A stretch of DNA of 64,000 nucleotides from Oopsacas minuta (lineage: Eukaryota > Porifera > Hexactinellida > Lyssacinosida > Leucopsacidae): positions 310,001 through 374,000 of the forward strand of contig JAKMXF010000022.1 in the NCBI GenBank assembly GCA_024704765.1, written 5' to 3'. The notes beneath the pieces are model-generated. The model saw only the letters and a list, made by a program, of their open reading frames with translations. It did no database searches and was not told the origin of the DNA. Position numbers and translations under genes: made by a program. Positions 24,585-35,289 of the stretch are shown one piece after another. Each line of letters begins with the position of its first letter. Within the stretch, counting starts at the first letter, position 1.

Positions 24585-25089
24585 TGATCATTATCTTCAA
24601 TCTTACAAACTTCATCACTTCCATGTATCAGAATGCTAGTTTTAACCGTTTCAAAATTCAATATTTTCGTATGTGTTGCTTGGATTTTATCAATTATATT
24701 AGAATTATCTTTTATATTACATAATTTGTAGTTTGTGCTTGTTTCCTATGAAACTATTCAATTGAGGCAATTATTTGAAATATTTTATTTATTCATTTGA
24801 GATAAATATTATTATTAGGAAGAAATATGCTGTAAATATATTGGAGATGTCTTGTACATATTGGGAGCTATCTGCTTCATACGAGTTTGCTGATATCCAC
24901 GAATACCTAGATACTTCCTATCACTCCATAATTGTCCCATTCAATTCCTTGTAGGTAATTGGTATAATCTATCAAATTAATCTAGACACGTTTTGAGTGT
25001 TCCACTCATACATTTGTTCTTTACTGAGATATTTATTTTTATTAGTAATTGACTTCAATCTCAATATGATTTGTAATTGATTATTAGTT
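24585..25089. other. Intergenic, nothing recognised
   Basis: About 500 bp of AT-rich sequence between the KMT2 stop and the first NHL gene. No gene or repeat seen. Confidence 0.6.
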
Positions 25090-26478
25090 ATGGCCTCAAT
25101 TTCTATAAAGCAAGAACTTGAAGCGGATACTAGTACGAATTCTGACGAGCTACACGAAATTAAACACAGAGAGATTAATCCCCTCTCAGCCCTCGATGAT
25201 AACCTGGAATTAAGGAGACAAGAAATGCATGATATATTTGCTAACTTTCACAAAATGATTGACATGAAGTTAAAACTCTTATTAGAAGAATTAAGTCACA
25301 CATACAAGAAACAGAAAGAAGATATCCAAGTTAAAATATCTCAAAAAGATCAACTTGAAAAATCTAAAATTCATCTTAGACATGCGAATATAGAATCACT
25401 GGAGCCTACACTCATGCAAATTAACAAAGAGATTGAAAATATCGAAGAGAGTATATTTCAAATGAGAGAGATAAAAATATCTTGGAATATAGACTCATTC
25501 GCTACTGCACTAACAAACATTCTTGTAATTGAAGCTGAAAAGCCATTGAATTCTAGTAAACATGCTTATATACCTAAACCAGCTTCATCTACTGCCTCAA
25601 CTGTGTCTACACCTCCGCTAGCTAACTATTCGTATTCTCACAGTGGAGATGATACTAAAACTATCAGAAACATTACACAAGGTCAAGGAGAGGATCAGAT
25701 ATCAACACCTAATGATATGGTGGTTGATAAGGTCACTGGAAATATTTTCGTAGCTGACAGAGCTAACCACAGAGTTCAAGTTTTCGATTTCTCAGGAGCA
25801 CACCTGTATGAAATGATAGATAGAGATCTCCGTAGTCCTAACCGTCTCTGTATCACAGATAGATATCTATACGTCACTTGTATTATGGAACCACAACGTA
25901 AAGCAAATAAATGTATTTCTTCACATGTTATGAAGTTTGATAAAACCGATCAGGAAGCTGTATCGATCCTCAAATTAGAAGATAAGCTAATTCGTATATG
26001 TTCATTTGACTCTGGTATACTGTGTACTGACTACATGAGTCACTATGTACGTCATTACGATTCTGCATTCAGATTATTGACGGCTAATAAACTGTCTTCT
26101 CCATACTTCACGAACAGTACTAAAGTATACGATATTATCCTAATGGATAAGGAGCTATACGTTCTCTCACAGGGTTCTATGTACCCTATACAGGTCTTTA
26201 ATCCAAGCTGTACTATAATAAGATGTATTACTCTATCTAGCCCACTCGTGGGTGCATATTATTTCTGTCTAGACAAAGGCAAGAGTACAATAGTTATCAG
26301 TGATACAGAAGGTAACATGGTGAAGGTATTCAATAGATTAGGAGAGTGTATTTGTGTGATTGGAGAAGGTGGTGATATTCCCTGTACACTAACTTCTCCT
26401 AGAGGAGTAGACATTGATTCAAATGGTAACATTATTGTGTGTGATACTAGAGAGAGTTTCATTATACAAAGTTTCTAG
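25090..26478 (+). CDS. Coiled-coil NHL-repeat protein, copy 1
   Basis: Intronless 462-aa protein. Residues about 30-140 form a long charged helical region (coiled coil). About 190-462 carry NHL-type beta-propeller repeats: STPNDMVVDKVTGNIFVADR followed by NHRVQVFD; SPNRLCITDRYLYVTC; and TSPRGVDIDSNGNIIVCDT. This is the coiled coil plus NHL half of TRIM2/3/71-type proteins, without RING, B-box or filamin domain. NHL propellers bind RNA or protein; the ligand here is unknown. The N-terminus has a perfect SUMO-acceptor consensus (IKQE at residues 6-9), shared with the next gene. Tandem paralog of 26968-28284. Confidence 0.75.
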   Translation: MASISIKQELEADTSTNSDELHEIKHREINPLSALDDNLELRRQEMHDIFANFHKMIDMKLKLLLEELSHTYKKQKEDIQVKISQKDQLEKSKIHLRHANIESLEPTLMQINKEIENIEESIFQMREIKISWNIDSFATALTNILVIEAEKPLNSSKHAYIPKPASSTASTVSTPPLANYSYSHSGDDTKTIRNITQGQGEDQISTPNDMVVDKVTGNIFVADRANHRVQVFDFSGAHLYEMIDRDLRSPNRLCITDRYLYVTCIMEPQRKANKCISSHVMKFDKTDQEAVSILKLEDKLIRICSFDSGILCTDYMSHYVRHYDSAFRLLTANKLSSPYFTNSTKVYDIILMDKELYVLSQGSMYPIQVFNPSCTIIRCITLSSPLVGAYYFCLDKGKSTIVISDTEGNMVKVFNRLGECICVIGEGGDIPCTLTSPRGVDIDSNGNIIVCDTRESFIIQSF

Positions 26479-26967
26479 TAAGTTAAATTATTTCCAAAAT
26501 CTATCATACTTCCATTTTAGTACTTCTATACACTAGGTTTCTCAATTACCGTCCTTTTATGATTTCGTATATGTTTGCACATTGGCAGAGTAAAAGAAAA
26601 GTTATCGTGAGATCATTTTGCACGACATCTCTACAGGACTTGTAAGTTTTGATTGTGTCGTGATTTTGACATTCATTACAAGGCCACGCGGTATTCAAGT
26701 TCATTTACTGCTAATCACACTTTTAGCTATAGTTCTGATTCAGTCACGAGTATTGTTAGATTATATTCTGATTCCATCTTTATTGTACAGGAATATACTT
26801 CATCGCTCACGAGTTACACACGTGATCTGTGGAGCTGTGTACTGAATCTTGCGTGATTTTATGGTGGTACTAAGTCACGAATTTCCATATTTAAACTTAA
26901 ATTCTGAATCCTATTGTATTTATATTGAAATTATTTGGAATAGAAAATCACTTTTCAAAGTTTTCGA
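26479..26967. other. Spacer between NHL paralogs
   Basis: About 490 bp. Overlapping open frames at 26618-26856 show no motif and are probably chance. No repeat identified. Confidence 0.5.
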
Positions 26968-28284
26968 ATGACTCACAAGTTAATAATCAAGCAGGAAGAT
27001 CCGTTCGAAGTAATCGAATCTAACTTACAGCTTAAAACACACGAAATTCAAGAGGCATTTAATGATTTCCATAAAATACTCGATTCAAAACTGAAATCAA
27101 TCCTTGTAGAGATAAACACCTTATACAACCAGCAACGGGAAAAAGTTGAAGTGAAACACAACCAAATTGAAGAACTTAACAGTTCTAAAACTATGATTAC
27201 TGATCCCAGTCTTAGAAATATTCTGGTACAAATCGATAAACAAATTCTAGAACTTGAGCAAGAAATACACGTCACGAAAGAACCAATAATCAATTGGAAT
27301 ACAAATTTGCTAGAGAATGCTGTCAACAACATTGTTGATATTTACTTTCCTGGCGAGCAGTCGATAGCAAGAACCCTCAGTACGTCATCCTTAGAACTCA
27401 AGCCTACTCCCAGTCAATCTGTTACCAAAACTAATTTCAAGCCTATCGTCCGAGGCTATGAGAATGGTCAGGTACTCTCACCGAGTGGCCTCTGTATTGA
27501 CAGAAATACAGACCAGATATTCATCGCTGACCGCGGAAATGATCGCGTACAAGTTTACAAAAATTCAGGAGAACATATCATGTTTGTCAAAGATAAAGAC
27601 TTAGCCAATCCCAATAGAATAGCTATTGACCGTAAATTCCTATACGTAGCGTGTGCAGTCAATTCATACGTCATTCCACCAAGTAGGAAGATAAATTCGC
27701 ATTTAGCTAAGATTGACAAAGAAGACGGTGAGATTCAGAGTATACTTCCACTGGAAGGTACGATGCTACGTATTTGCACAAACCCTGTATTATCTGCTAG
27801 TACTCGTCTCTTCTGTGCCAGTCTCTCAGACAGCAAACTCGTACAAGGATACGATTCTGCATTCCGGCTAATCTCCTCAACTCTCTTACAGTCTCCTTAT
27901 TACGATCAGTATACTCAGATTTATGACATACGTGTACACGAGCATGAACTATTCGCGCTTTATCACAATTCAAGATATCCTCTTCAAGTGTTCGGAGCTG
28001 ACGGAAAGATTCTCAGATGTGTACAGCTCTCCCATCGCCTAGTAAACGCGGATTTTTTGTGTATCGATTCTTTCAGGAGTTACATAGTGATCAGTGATGG
28101 AGGGTCAAGTCAGGTCAAAGTATTCACATTTAGCGGGGAGTGTATAGCAGTGATAGGGAAGGACGGTGAGATACCTGCTGAATTCGAGAAACCTTGGGGA
28201 GTGGATATGGATCAATACGGCAATATTTTTATATGTGATAACAAGAGCAAATCTGCTGTCCACATGTTTGAGGGTCCTTTTTAG
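26968..28284 (+). CDS. Coiled-coil NHL-repeat protein, copy 2
   Basis: Intronless 438-aa tandem paralog of the previous gene with the same layout: IKQED near the N-terminus (possible SUMO site), coiled coil at about 20-120 (DFHKILDSKLKSILVEI versus NFHKMIDMKLKLLLEEL in copy 1), a short Ser/Thr linker, and an NHL propeller from about 160 (LSPSGLCIDRNTDQIFIADR, later EKPWGVDMDQYGNIFICD). No RING or B-box. The two copies have diverged clearly at the protein level, so the duplication is not recent. The function cannot be named beyond a likely scaffold or RNA/protein-binding propeller. Confidence 0.75.
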   Translation: MTHKLIIKQEDPFEVIESNLQLKTHEIQEAFNDFHKILDSKLKSILVEINTLYNQQREKVEVKHNQIEELNSSKTMITDPSLRNILVQIDKQILELEQEIHVTKEPIINWNTNLLENAVNNIVDIYFPGEQSIARTLSTSSLELKPTPSQSVTKTNFKPIVRGYENGQVLSPSGLCIDRNTDQIFIADRGNDRVQVYKNSGEHIMFVKDKDLANPNRIAIDRKFLYVACAVNSYVIPPSRKINSHLAKIDKEDGEIQSILPLEGTMLRICTNPVLSASTRLFCASLSDSKLVQGYDSAFRLISSTLLQSPYYDQYTQIYDIRVHEHELFALYHNSRYPLQVFGADGKILRCVQLSHRLVNADFLCIDSFRSYIVISDGGSSQVKVFTFSGECIAVIGKDGEIPAEFEKPWGVDMDQYGNIFICDNKSKSAVHMFEGPF

Positions 28285-28774
28285 CTTCTCTATATACAAG
28301 ACTAGCAATAAGACCAATTACAAATCAAATTAATTCTACACTTTAGTCATGGAGAATTCAGACTGAAAATCACTGTAATCTAGCGCTATTTTAACTTCAC
28401 TTGTGTGTAGTATACACCAGTTAATAATTTACAATATTTCCATTGCGTATTTTGCAATGAAATTCCTTAGCTGATCTGATAGCTTAAAATGTATTGTTAT
28501 TCGAAGGTTTACGCCCATCTCGCTTACTAATGGTATTTTGAGCCATTTGGCCATTGTTGTATGTGTTATTTAAAACTTTTCACCATTGACGACTACGTTC
28601 TAATTTTCTAATCTTATCAAAATTGTATTCAGTGCTATTCATTACAATATTTCTATAGAATGCAAATGGGCACTACTAATAGAAATCAGTAGGCGTGGGA
28701 GTAACTGCGTATATTACGTGGTTATATTAATTATTTTAAGTTACTTTGCAATTGAAAGATGTTACAACTGTCTC
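28285..28774. other. Intergenic, nothing recognised
   Basis: AT-rich spacer. The open frame upstream of Met 28775 (from 28718) encodes a hydrophobic stretch unlike the rest of the downstream protein and is judged 5' UTR. Confidence 0.5.
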
Positions 28775-30682
28775 ATGGCTAAGGTTGGGTTGAATAATTA
28801 CGGACTACGAGCTGTCTTAAATCTGAGTGATCAGATTGAAGAAGAGAGCAACTTTTATGATTCTGAAGCGATCTCACTTCCAAAGAAGAAGGAATGGGTC
28901 CAATCTTATCAGAGAAGAAAGGAGCAACAAAATTGTGGACTCAGTCTTCCAATTAATAAACCCTATAGAGAACTGGGAGTAATTGATGATAGAGAGTTTT
29001 CTATCAGCAATGAGAAAGATAAGAGGAGTGTTCTTTTTCAACAGAAGAATATCAGTAAAGCTAAACCTCCTCTTACCCAGACAAAGGTTAAGTTACGCTC
29101 TATTTCTTCAAACCAAATTCCTCCCAAGATGCTTGATCTCTATGAGGAACTGAAATTAGGTTCCCGTAGAATTATGCTAGTTAAGAGTGGTCAATCTCTC
29201 CCCAAACTTCTACATGATGAAAAAGAAAATTTGGAACAATTGAAGGCAACAGAAGAGGCGCCAGAAGAAGGACAGAAGTGGCACCCTGGTGATGCCATAA
29301 TGGAGCTGGACTCTACCCCGCCCACAGCTAAGGAACAGTGGCGCAAGCAATCCATTGCAATGAATCAGATCCTGAGTCGATCAAACACATCCTCTCATCT
29401 AGACGTTAGTAATGCTAAATCTATACTACTCGAACCTTCTAAATTGCAACATTCTAGAAGTTCTGTAGATAATACCTCAGAAACTTCTCTGTTTCTCTCG
29501 CCTATACAACCTAGCGACAGTTCCTACCTCCCGGTCACTTTTGAGTATCAAAACCAAGTTTCTATTGCAGAGAGCAAAGCTATATCTTTCAAACAAACTA
29601 CTCCAAAGTTTACAGAAGATATGTCTTTGATTTACAAATTCCTTGCTATACTTGAATGGCTTCTAGAATGTACTATGATGCGAGACCCAACTTTTGCTCC
29701 TTCCCTTTACGACTATCTTAAGCTCCCACATCGAAAGCTCTCTTATGAGAAGTGCGTCCTAGCTTCAAAGAATAAACAACGAATAAACAAGTTATGGCTA
29801 CGAACATTAGATGATCCAATAGAGCTCTCATTTGATTCTCGTCCTAACAGTAACACTTCCCTCTCTCCTCCCTCGATCTCTCTAATTCCAAAATCTTCTA
29901 CTCCAAGAGGGAATAGATACAACAAACAATATGCAATTCCAAAGAAAAAGAAAATTGTATCTACTGAAACGAAAAAGTCACAAACTCACAATAATTCTAC
30001 TCCCAGACAGACACGTCTGTATCCAGAGGAACTTGAAGATTTCTTGGAGCTCCTAGAAGCTCCGCCTTCTCAGATACGATCCTCTGGTGCTACATTCAAA
30101 ACAGAACCCATTTGGGTTCCTAATACAATGCACGGACCAGATCTTGATGTTACTGAATATAAAGATACATTTGGAGAAGGATCTCTACAGAAATCTCTTG
30201 TTATTCACGAACAGCTGGCCGCCATGGAGCGAGCTCGTCTCGCATCCTGTGAGCAGAAGTTCGAAGCCCTGAGAGGCACCTGCAAACTTTGGGATGAGAT
30301 ACAAACTATGAGGAATGCAGTGGTAGCAGAAACAGCTGCTTCAGCTAGACGTAAACTTCAAATGAATTATCATTGGTATGAAGATCTAACCGAGATTATA
30401 CCACCTGATACCAGATACGACAGGTATTGTCTGGAGCTATTGGACAATCTTAAACTATTATCTGAGGTCTCCTGTCAGCTTGGACCCTCTGTCATGTCGA
30501 GGTACAGACTTGTGAAGGTGCTGAGTACCCTCACTCCCACTGATCTCGATTATCCAGAAGTTGAGATGGCTCTCACTTTTGTTGTCAACAAGATTATTTA
30601 CATTGCAAGTGAGGACTTTGCCAATTGGAAGACACACCACAGAACAACTTTTGATGTTACAAGAGCGAATAAATGGAAATAA
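28775..30682 (+). CDS. Large charged protein, possibly CCDC60-like
   Basis: Intronless. Start chosen at Met 28775 (MAKVGLNNYG), giving 635 aa; an upstream Met at 28718 would add 19 mostly hydrophobic residues. Mostly hydrophilic with Ser/Thr/Pro/Lys-rich segments, a hydrophobic helix-like block near FLAILEWLLECTMM, and a helical, well-ordered C-terminal 130 residues (QKFEALRGTCKLWDEIQTM; NYHWYEDLTEIIPPD; FVVNKII). The LEWLLE block and the WYEDL...PPD C-terminal region recall vertebrate CCDC60, a poorly characterised axoneme-associated protein, but this comes from memory and is weak. No enzyme motif seen. Confidence 0.55.
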   Translation: MAKVGLNNYGLRAVLNLSDQIEEESNFYDSEAISLPKKKEWVQSYQRRKEQQNCGLSLPINKPYRELGVIDDREFSISNEKDKRSVLFQQKNISKAKPPLTQTKVKLRSISSNQIPPKMLDLYEELKLGSRRIMLVKSGQSLPKLLHDEKENLEQLKATEEAPEEGQKWHPGDAIMELDSTPPTAKEQWRKQSIAMNQILSRSNTSSHLDVSNAKSILLEPSKLQHSRSSVDNTSETSLFLSPIQPSDSSYLPVTFEYQNQVSIAESKAISFKQTTPKFTEDMSLIYKFLAILEWLLECTMMRDPTFAPSLYDYLKLPHRKLSYEKCVLASKNKQRINKLWLRTLDDPIELSFDSRPNSNTSLSPPSISLIPKSSTPRGNRYNKQYAIPKKKKIVSTETKKSQTHNNSTPRQTRLYPEELEDFLELLEAPPSQIRSSGATFKTEPIWVPNTMHGPDLDVTEYKDTFGEGSLQKSLVIHEQLAAMERARLASCEQKFEALRGTCKLWDEIQTMRNAVVAETAASARRKLQMNYHWYEDLTEIIPPDTRYDRYCLELLDNLKLLSEVSCQLGPSVMSRYRLVKVLSTLTPTDLDYPEVEMALTFVVNKIIYIASEDFANWKTHHRTTFDVTRANKWK

Positions 30683-32149
30683 GATTCCTAGTCATTTCGA
30701 TTTTTTACTAGAATTGTGTACTATTCTGTTCTCCTTGTGACTGCCATATCTATACATTGATTTGTTGAATATTGTATCTCTCAATGAAATATGATTCTTT
30801 CTAATTAAAATTATATAGGTAAAGTTCCCATATTGATTTGCTACGAAAAAAAACTTGGAGTATCATTTGTTAATTCTACGTTGAAGTTCTAGATGATTAA
30901 TTTAGTTAAAGACATTCGCTAACACAACAATATAAAATTCTTTCTAGCACAATTAGCAGCACTACTAAATATAATTTGTTTTATTGAATCAGGATTACTA
31001 TTAATATAATATAGCAATTTTAGAGTTCGATTCATTTCCAAAATTTCACACTATTTACATTTTGCAATTAGAGAATACATTAGAACTAACCATCAACCCA
31101 CTTTATCAGTAGCTACACATTTCGATCCCACTCAACTGATTGGTGTAATATCATACCAGTAACATCTGCATATATTCTATATGATGATTCGATATAGTCT
31201 GGTGTTTTAATTTAGCCTGGTTTTATTTGCAACGTGTTCCCAACATATTATTATCCCATTCTCATGTTTTGGGTACATTAGGAGAATTATACTACAGGTG
31301 TATACGTCAACTTAATAATTCTATGTATATTATAGCACTTATGTGGTAATGTAAATGCTATGATTTGCCTTAATTAGCGTAGGAATACTTGTCTATTAAA
31401 CTAGTCTGTAATTACCAATTTAATTATCTGAGGCTACTTGCGTGAAGATATCTTATCATTCTAACAAAGTATTTCTTGATTTTAAGGACTTCAGGGATCA
31501 TTTGTTATCATAGTAAATTAGTGAAGATTCCAATGAACCGTTGAAAAACATACAAATTTCTTTTTTTCGTAAACACTAGGCTATTCTACTTTAATAGGAA
31601 AGGCGCTTTGTTTGTAATTATGACCTCATGTATAATATTTACTCGATAATGAACGAAACCTATGTAACTCTGGATACAGTAAGACCATTGACAATTAATA
31701 TTCTCTTATTAGTGTCATCCATCTAGTCAAGATTAGTCATTAAATCACGATAATCTTGATTTAATAGACTTCTTTACAGCTCGAGGTGCACCCTGATCTT
31801 TCATAATTAACATTTAAAATATCTACTGAAGCCGCCAAGCTTTATATTAAAAGTAAACAAACAGTTTATGGTATTAATAATTTATTCTAAAACTCAGGTC
31901 CCTCATACTATAGTGTACTTAATGACCACAAACGTTAAGTCGCTGGACAGTACGATTATTGCGTGGAGTTATGTAGCAATTTTAAATTAGCGTTAAAACA
32001 GTAGTTATGTAGATAATATTTGGTTGAGGTTTAATATTGGATGCACAGCCTGTGTGTTGGATGATATCCATCTCAGGTGCTCAGGTGCTTGGTGGATAAC
32101 GATTAACTAGGATAAAATTTAAGAAATTTGTAATTGATTAAGATTTTTA
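30683..32149. other. 1.5-kb intergenic region
   Basis: AT-rich; no gene, tRNA or clear terminal-inverted-repeat element seen. A short direct repeat (caggtgctcaggtgct) lies about 70 bp upstream of the TRIT1 start. Confidence 0.5.
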
Positions 32150-33475
32150 ATGGTATCAAAACTTCCTCACAAATTGGTTGTGATTCTTGGCTCCACTGGA
32201 ACTGGTAAAACTGATCTTTCTCTGCGAATTGCACAAAAGTTCAATGGTGAAATTGTCAATGCAGATTCAATGCAAATATATAAAAGTCTTGATATCCTGA
32301 CAAACAAACCTACACAGCTTGAGTTTGATACTTGTAGGCATCATCTTTTCAATGTATTCAATCCAAACGAGCAATGTAACGTGTTTGAATTCCAACGGAT
32401 GGCATTATCTCTTATAGACCAGATTTATTCACGTGGAAATCTGCCTGTACTGGTAGGTGGCACTCACTGCTATATTGATTCTGTTATATTCCATTATTTG
32501 ATTTCTAATAAACAACAAACAACTGAGTCTATGTCAGTTGCCAGCAGCTCTGAATTATTCAAGCTAGACTCAGGAGATCAAAATTTGAATTATCCGCTTT
32601 TGATGGAAATTGATCCTATTTCTGCAACCAGAATTCATCCCAATGATTCTAGAAAAACTATCCGAGCATTGGAAGTATTCTATCAAACAGGAAGAAAGTT
32701 GAGTGAGCACATCTCTGAGCAGAAACAAGAATCTGGAATTGATTCCCCTACAGGACCGCTACGGTTTGAGGATTCATGTGTAATATGGCTAGATTGTGAG
32801 AGAGCAGTTCTCTACAATAGACTAGATAAGAGGGTAGATAAGATGAATGAAAGAGGACTGTTACAGGAAGTTAAAGAATTTTATGTAAACGAATATTTGA
32901 AATCTTCAGAAGAGATGAAATCTAGAGGATTACTGCAATCTATCGGATTTAAGGAATGGTTGCCTTATTTAGAGGAGTGGCATAACGGTAGGGCAATTAG
33001 TAGTGAATTAGAGAGTACATGTATTCAGAAGTTGAAGCAGAGAAGCAGGAATTATGCTCGCAGTCAGTTGGCATGGATTCGTAACAGATATCTAATAAAG
33101 CGAGGGGAGAGAGAAATTTCACGTTTCTATAAACTTGATACTACTGATCTATTAAATTGGGAAGATAATGTTGGTAGACTATCTGATAAAATCGTATCAG
33201 CGTATATGAGAGATGAACTGCCAAAAGATGTGATATCTGTTACACATACACCTGCCACTACAAATAATAAATCATACAATTTCTGTGACAGATGTCAAAT
33301 CGTTTTAATAGGTGACAAGACATTACAATCACATCTCAAATCTCGTAGACATTCTAAGAGAGGAACTAAACTAAAGCGATTACAGAATCTTCTGTTGCAA
33401 CAGCAAATAAAGAAACATTTCGAACCACCTGAAAATCAGGGAGACATTCTCAGTGATGTGAAAAGTTTATTTTGA
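32150..33475 (+). CDS. TRIT1: tRNA dimethylallyltransferase (tRNA isopentenyltransferase)
   Basis: 441-aa enzyme that transfers a dimethylallyl group from DMAPP to N6 of A37 in a subset of tRNAs (i6A37), in cytosol and mitochondria. P-loop GSTGTGKT at residues 14-21, substrate-binding DSMQIYKSLDILTNK (residues 39-53), LVGGTHCYIDS, and the downstream WLDCERAVLYNRLDKRVDKM. The C-terminal matrin-type C2H2 zinc finger (FCDRCQIVLIGDKTLQSHLK followed by RRHSKR) is the hallmark of eukaryotic TRIT1/MOD5. Length is close to human TRIT1 (467). Intronless. Confidence 0.95.
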   Translation: MVSKLPHKLVVILGSTGTGKTDLSLRIAQKFNGEIVNADSMQIYKSLDILTNKPTQLEFDTCRHHLFNVFNPNEQCNVFEFQRMALSLIDQIYSRGNLPVLVGGTHCYIDSVIFHYLISNKQQTTESMSVASSSELFKLDSGDQNLNYPLLMEIDPISATRIHPNDSRKTIRALEVFYQTGRKLSEHISEQKQESGIDSPTGPLRFEDSCVIWLDCERAVLYNRLDKRVDKMNERGLLQEVKEFYVNEYLKSSEEMKSRGLLQSIGFKEWLPYLEEWHNGRAISSELESTCIQKLKQRSRNYARSQLAWIRNRYLIKRGEREISRFYKLDTTDLLNWEDNVGRLSDKIVSAYMRDELPKDVISVTHTPATTNNKSYNFCDRCQIVLIGDKTLQSHLKSRRHSKRGTKLKRLQNLLLQQQIKKHFEPPENQGDILSDVKSLF

Positions 33476-34030
33476 ATTATATTTGATCTGTTTCCATCAA
33501 ATTCAATCTTCTAATGCAATTAATAATTGGTCTTAAAAGGAAGCAATGTATAATTTTATTGTGAATTCCACGTGTTTTACGTAACAGCTTGTGCACAATA
33601 GATGTATGTTGTACATGAGTGCTCCATTGGTTTCTCTTGATGAATATTTACTAGCTATACAAGTACATCTTGTCTATGCTAACCACTGCACTAGTTCTCA
33701 AAATTTCTACTATATAAAGGACTTATAGTAGTTCAGTGGAAGATCTTGTAAACTATAATTATGTGTCAATTATAAGCTACATTATCGATCAATAAATAAT
33801 AGAATCTTTATTAATTTTACGAATAGATTAAGTCATTTCCATAGCTTTTATACGTAGCTAGCTGTAGGCTTATTTTGTCTGAACTAACCTAATTAGTTTT
33901 CCAAATCGCGTATTTATAGAATTTAATTATATCATCTTTTATGGAGAATCATTGTCAGTCAATTTTTTAGAACTTCTTAATTCTTGCATTTATATTTATG
34001 TGTTAAAAGCTTAAGTTTCTGATATTTAGA
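33476..34030. other. Intergenic, nothing recognised
   Basis: AT-rich 550-bp spacer between TRIT1 and the Yippee-like gene; no element identified. Confidence 0.5.
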
Positions 34031-34387
34031 ATGGGAAGACTTGAGAAGTTTCAAGACTATCTTACTGACCAATGTCACAGACGCTACTGTTGCGCGCACT
34101 GCAGAGCACACCTCGCTAACCATGATGACCTTATTTCTAAGTCCTTTCAAGGCAGTCAAGGTAAAGCGTACCTATTCAACGAAGTTTGTAATATCACAAT
34201 TGGCGATCCCGAAGAAAGATTGTTGCTTACGGGACTACACTCGATTGCAGATATAATTTGTATTTCCTGCAATCGAGTGCTGGGATGGAAATATGAAACA
34301 GCATACGAAACAAGCCAGAAATATAAAGAAGGTAAATTTATCATAGAACTCGTTCACATGATCAAAGAGAATAGATGGAATAAATAA
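34031..34387 (+). CDS. YPEL2: Yippee-like zinc-binding protein (YPEL1-4 type)
   Basis: 118-aa protein covering the complete Yippee fold. Two CxxC zinc ligand pairs: CAHC (about residue 20) and CISC (about residue 73), with family blocks [51 protein letters not shown] and [11 protein letters not shown]. This is the conserved YPEL1-4 group (118-121 aa), linked in animals to centrosome/nucleolar localisation and, for YPEL5, the CTLH ligase; the biochemical role is not settled. Which of YPEL1-4 it corresponds to cannot be resolved, so the symbol is nominal. Confidence 0.93.
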   Translation: MGRLEKFQDYLTDQCHRRYCCAHCRAHLANHDDLISKSFQGSQGKAYLFNEVCNITIGDPEERLLLTGLHSIADIICISCNRVLGWKYETAYETSQKYKEGKFIIELVHMIKENRWNK

Positions 34388-35289
34388 TTTTTCACTTCTC
34401 TTATTCTCATGGCAACATTCATCTTTCAATCTCTCCACCGGTTTTGTTCGCGTTTCAGCTTTGTAACGAATATAATATTTTAACATACGTACGTAATTAA
34501 ACTTCTCCGATATTGATCATGCTCATCACATCTGTACAAAGTTTCATAAATCTCTCACCCTTGCAAATCAGTTATTTTTGTGAAGCGTCATGCTATTTGT
34601 ATGTTTTGTGTTTGAACCCTTGCTTTTGAAAAGTGATATTGTTCTTATTCTCATTCCTCTTAATAATTTTACATCTGTTTCTCTTATGTTTTGCATTCTA
34701 ATATGTTCATTTCTCATTTATTTTATTTCACTGATTTCCCTTCATGATACTATCAAAGAGATATATTCTGAACTTGCATTGATGTTCCTCGTACTTCTTT
34801 GTAAATGACCGATTGATTGATTGATTGTTAATCTAACAACGTAAATATTATAAATATCCTGCTATAGTCATTTTGTATTCACAAATAACTTACCAATGCA
34901 AATATTTACCCAATGGCACTGACACATGTTTGCTTCAACTCACGACCTTCCGAAACCTTTTAATTTAGAGAGGAAATGGCTCTTGCTAGCAAAGTTTAAC
35001 CGTTCTAAGGAATAAATTGATTTATTCCATTCCTTATTGTATCAAGTAGAATCTTTGTTAAAAATCTTCTCACTTTATACTTAGGTTTTAGTGTGTATTC
35101 TCAATCGTTCTCATCATCACTCAGGAAAAACTTGCTAAGCTCTTTTGAATGCATTTAATTGTGTTGAATTACGTTAATTATACTACTTTTGTGCTAGATC
35201 ACACAGTATACTAATCCTTTGAAATATCGATAAATAATAGCTACGTATATAAATAAAGAGAATATAGTAGTATATTTCTATTACTGCAT
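34388..35289. other. Intergenic 900 bp
   Basis: AT-rich; a short (GATT)n run occurs near 34810-34826. A T-rich frame at 34590-34808 is hydrophobic low complexity and not supported. Probably the 3' UTR of YPEL and of D2HGDH, which converge here. Confidence 0.5.

Noticed and set aside
26618-26856. Two overlapping frames between the NHL genes
   Set aside because: No motif, poor composition, mutually overlapping in different frames.
28718-28774. Upstream Met for the CCDC60-like protein
   Set aside because: Adds a hydrophobic run unlike the rest; Met at 28775 is a better start.
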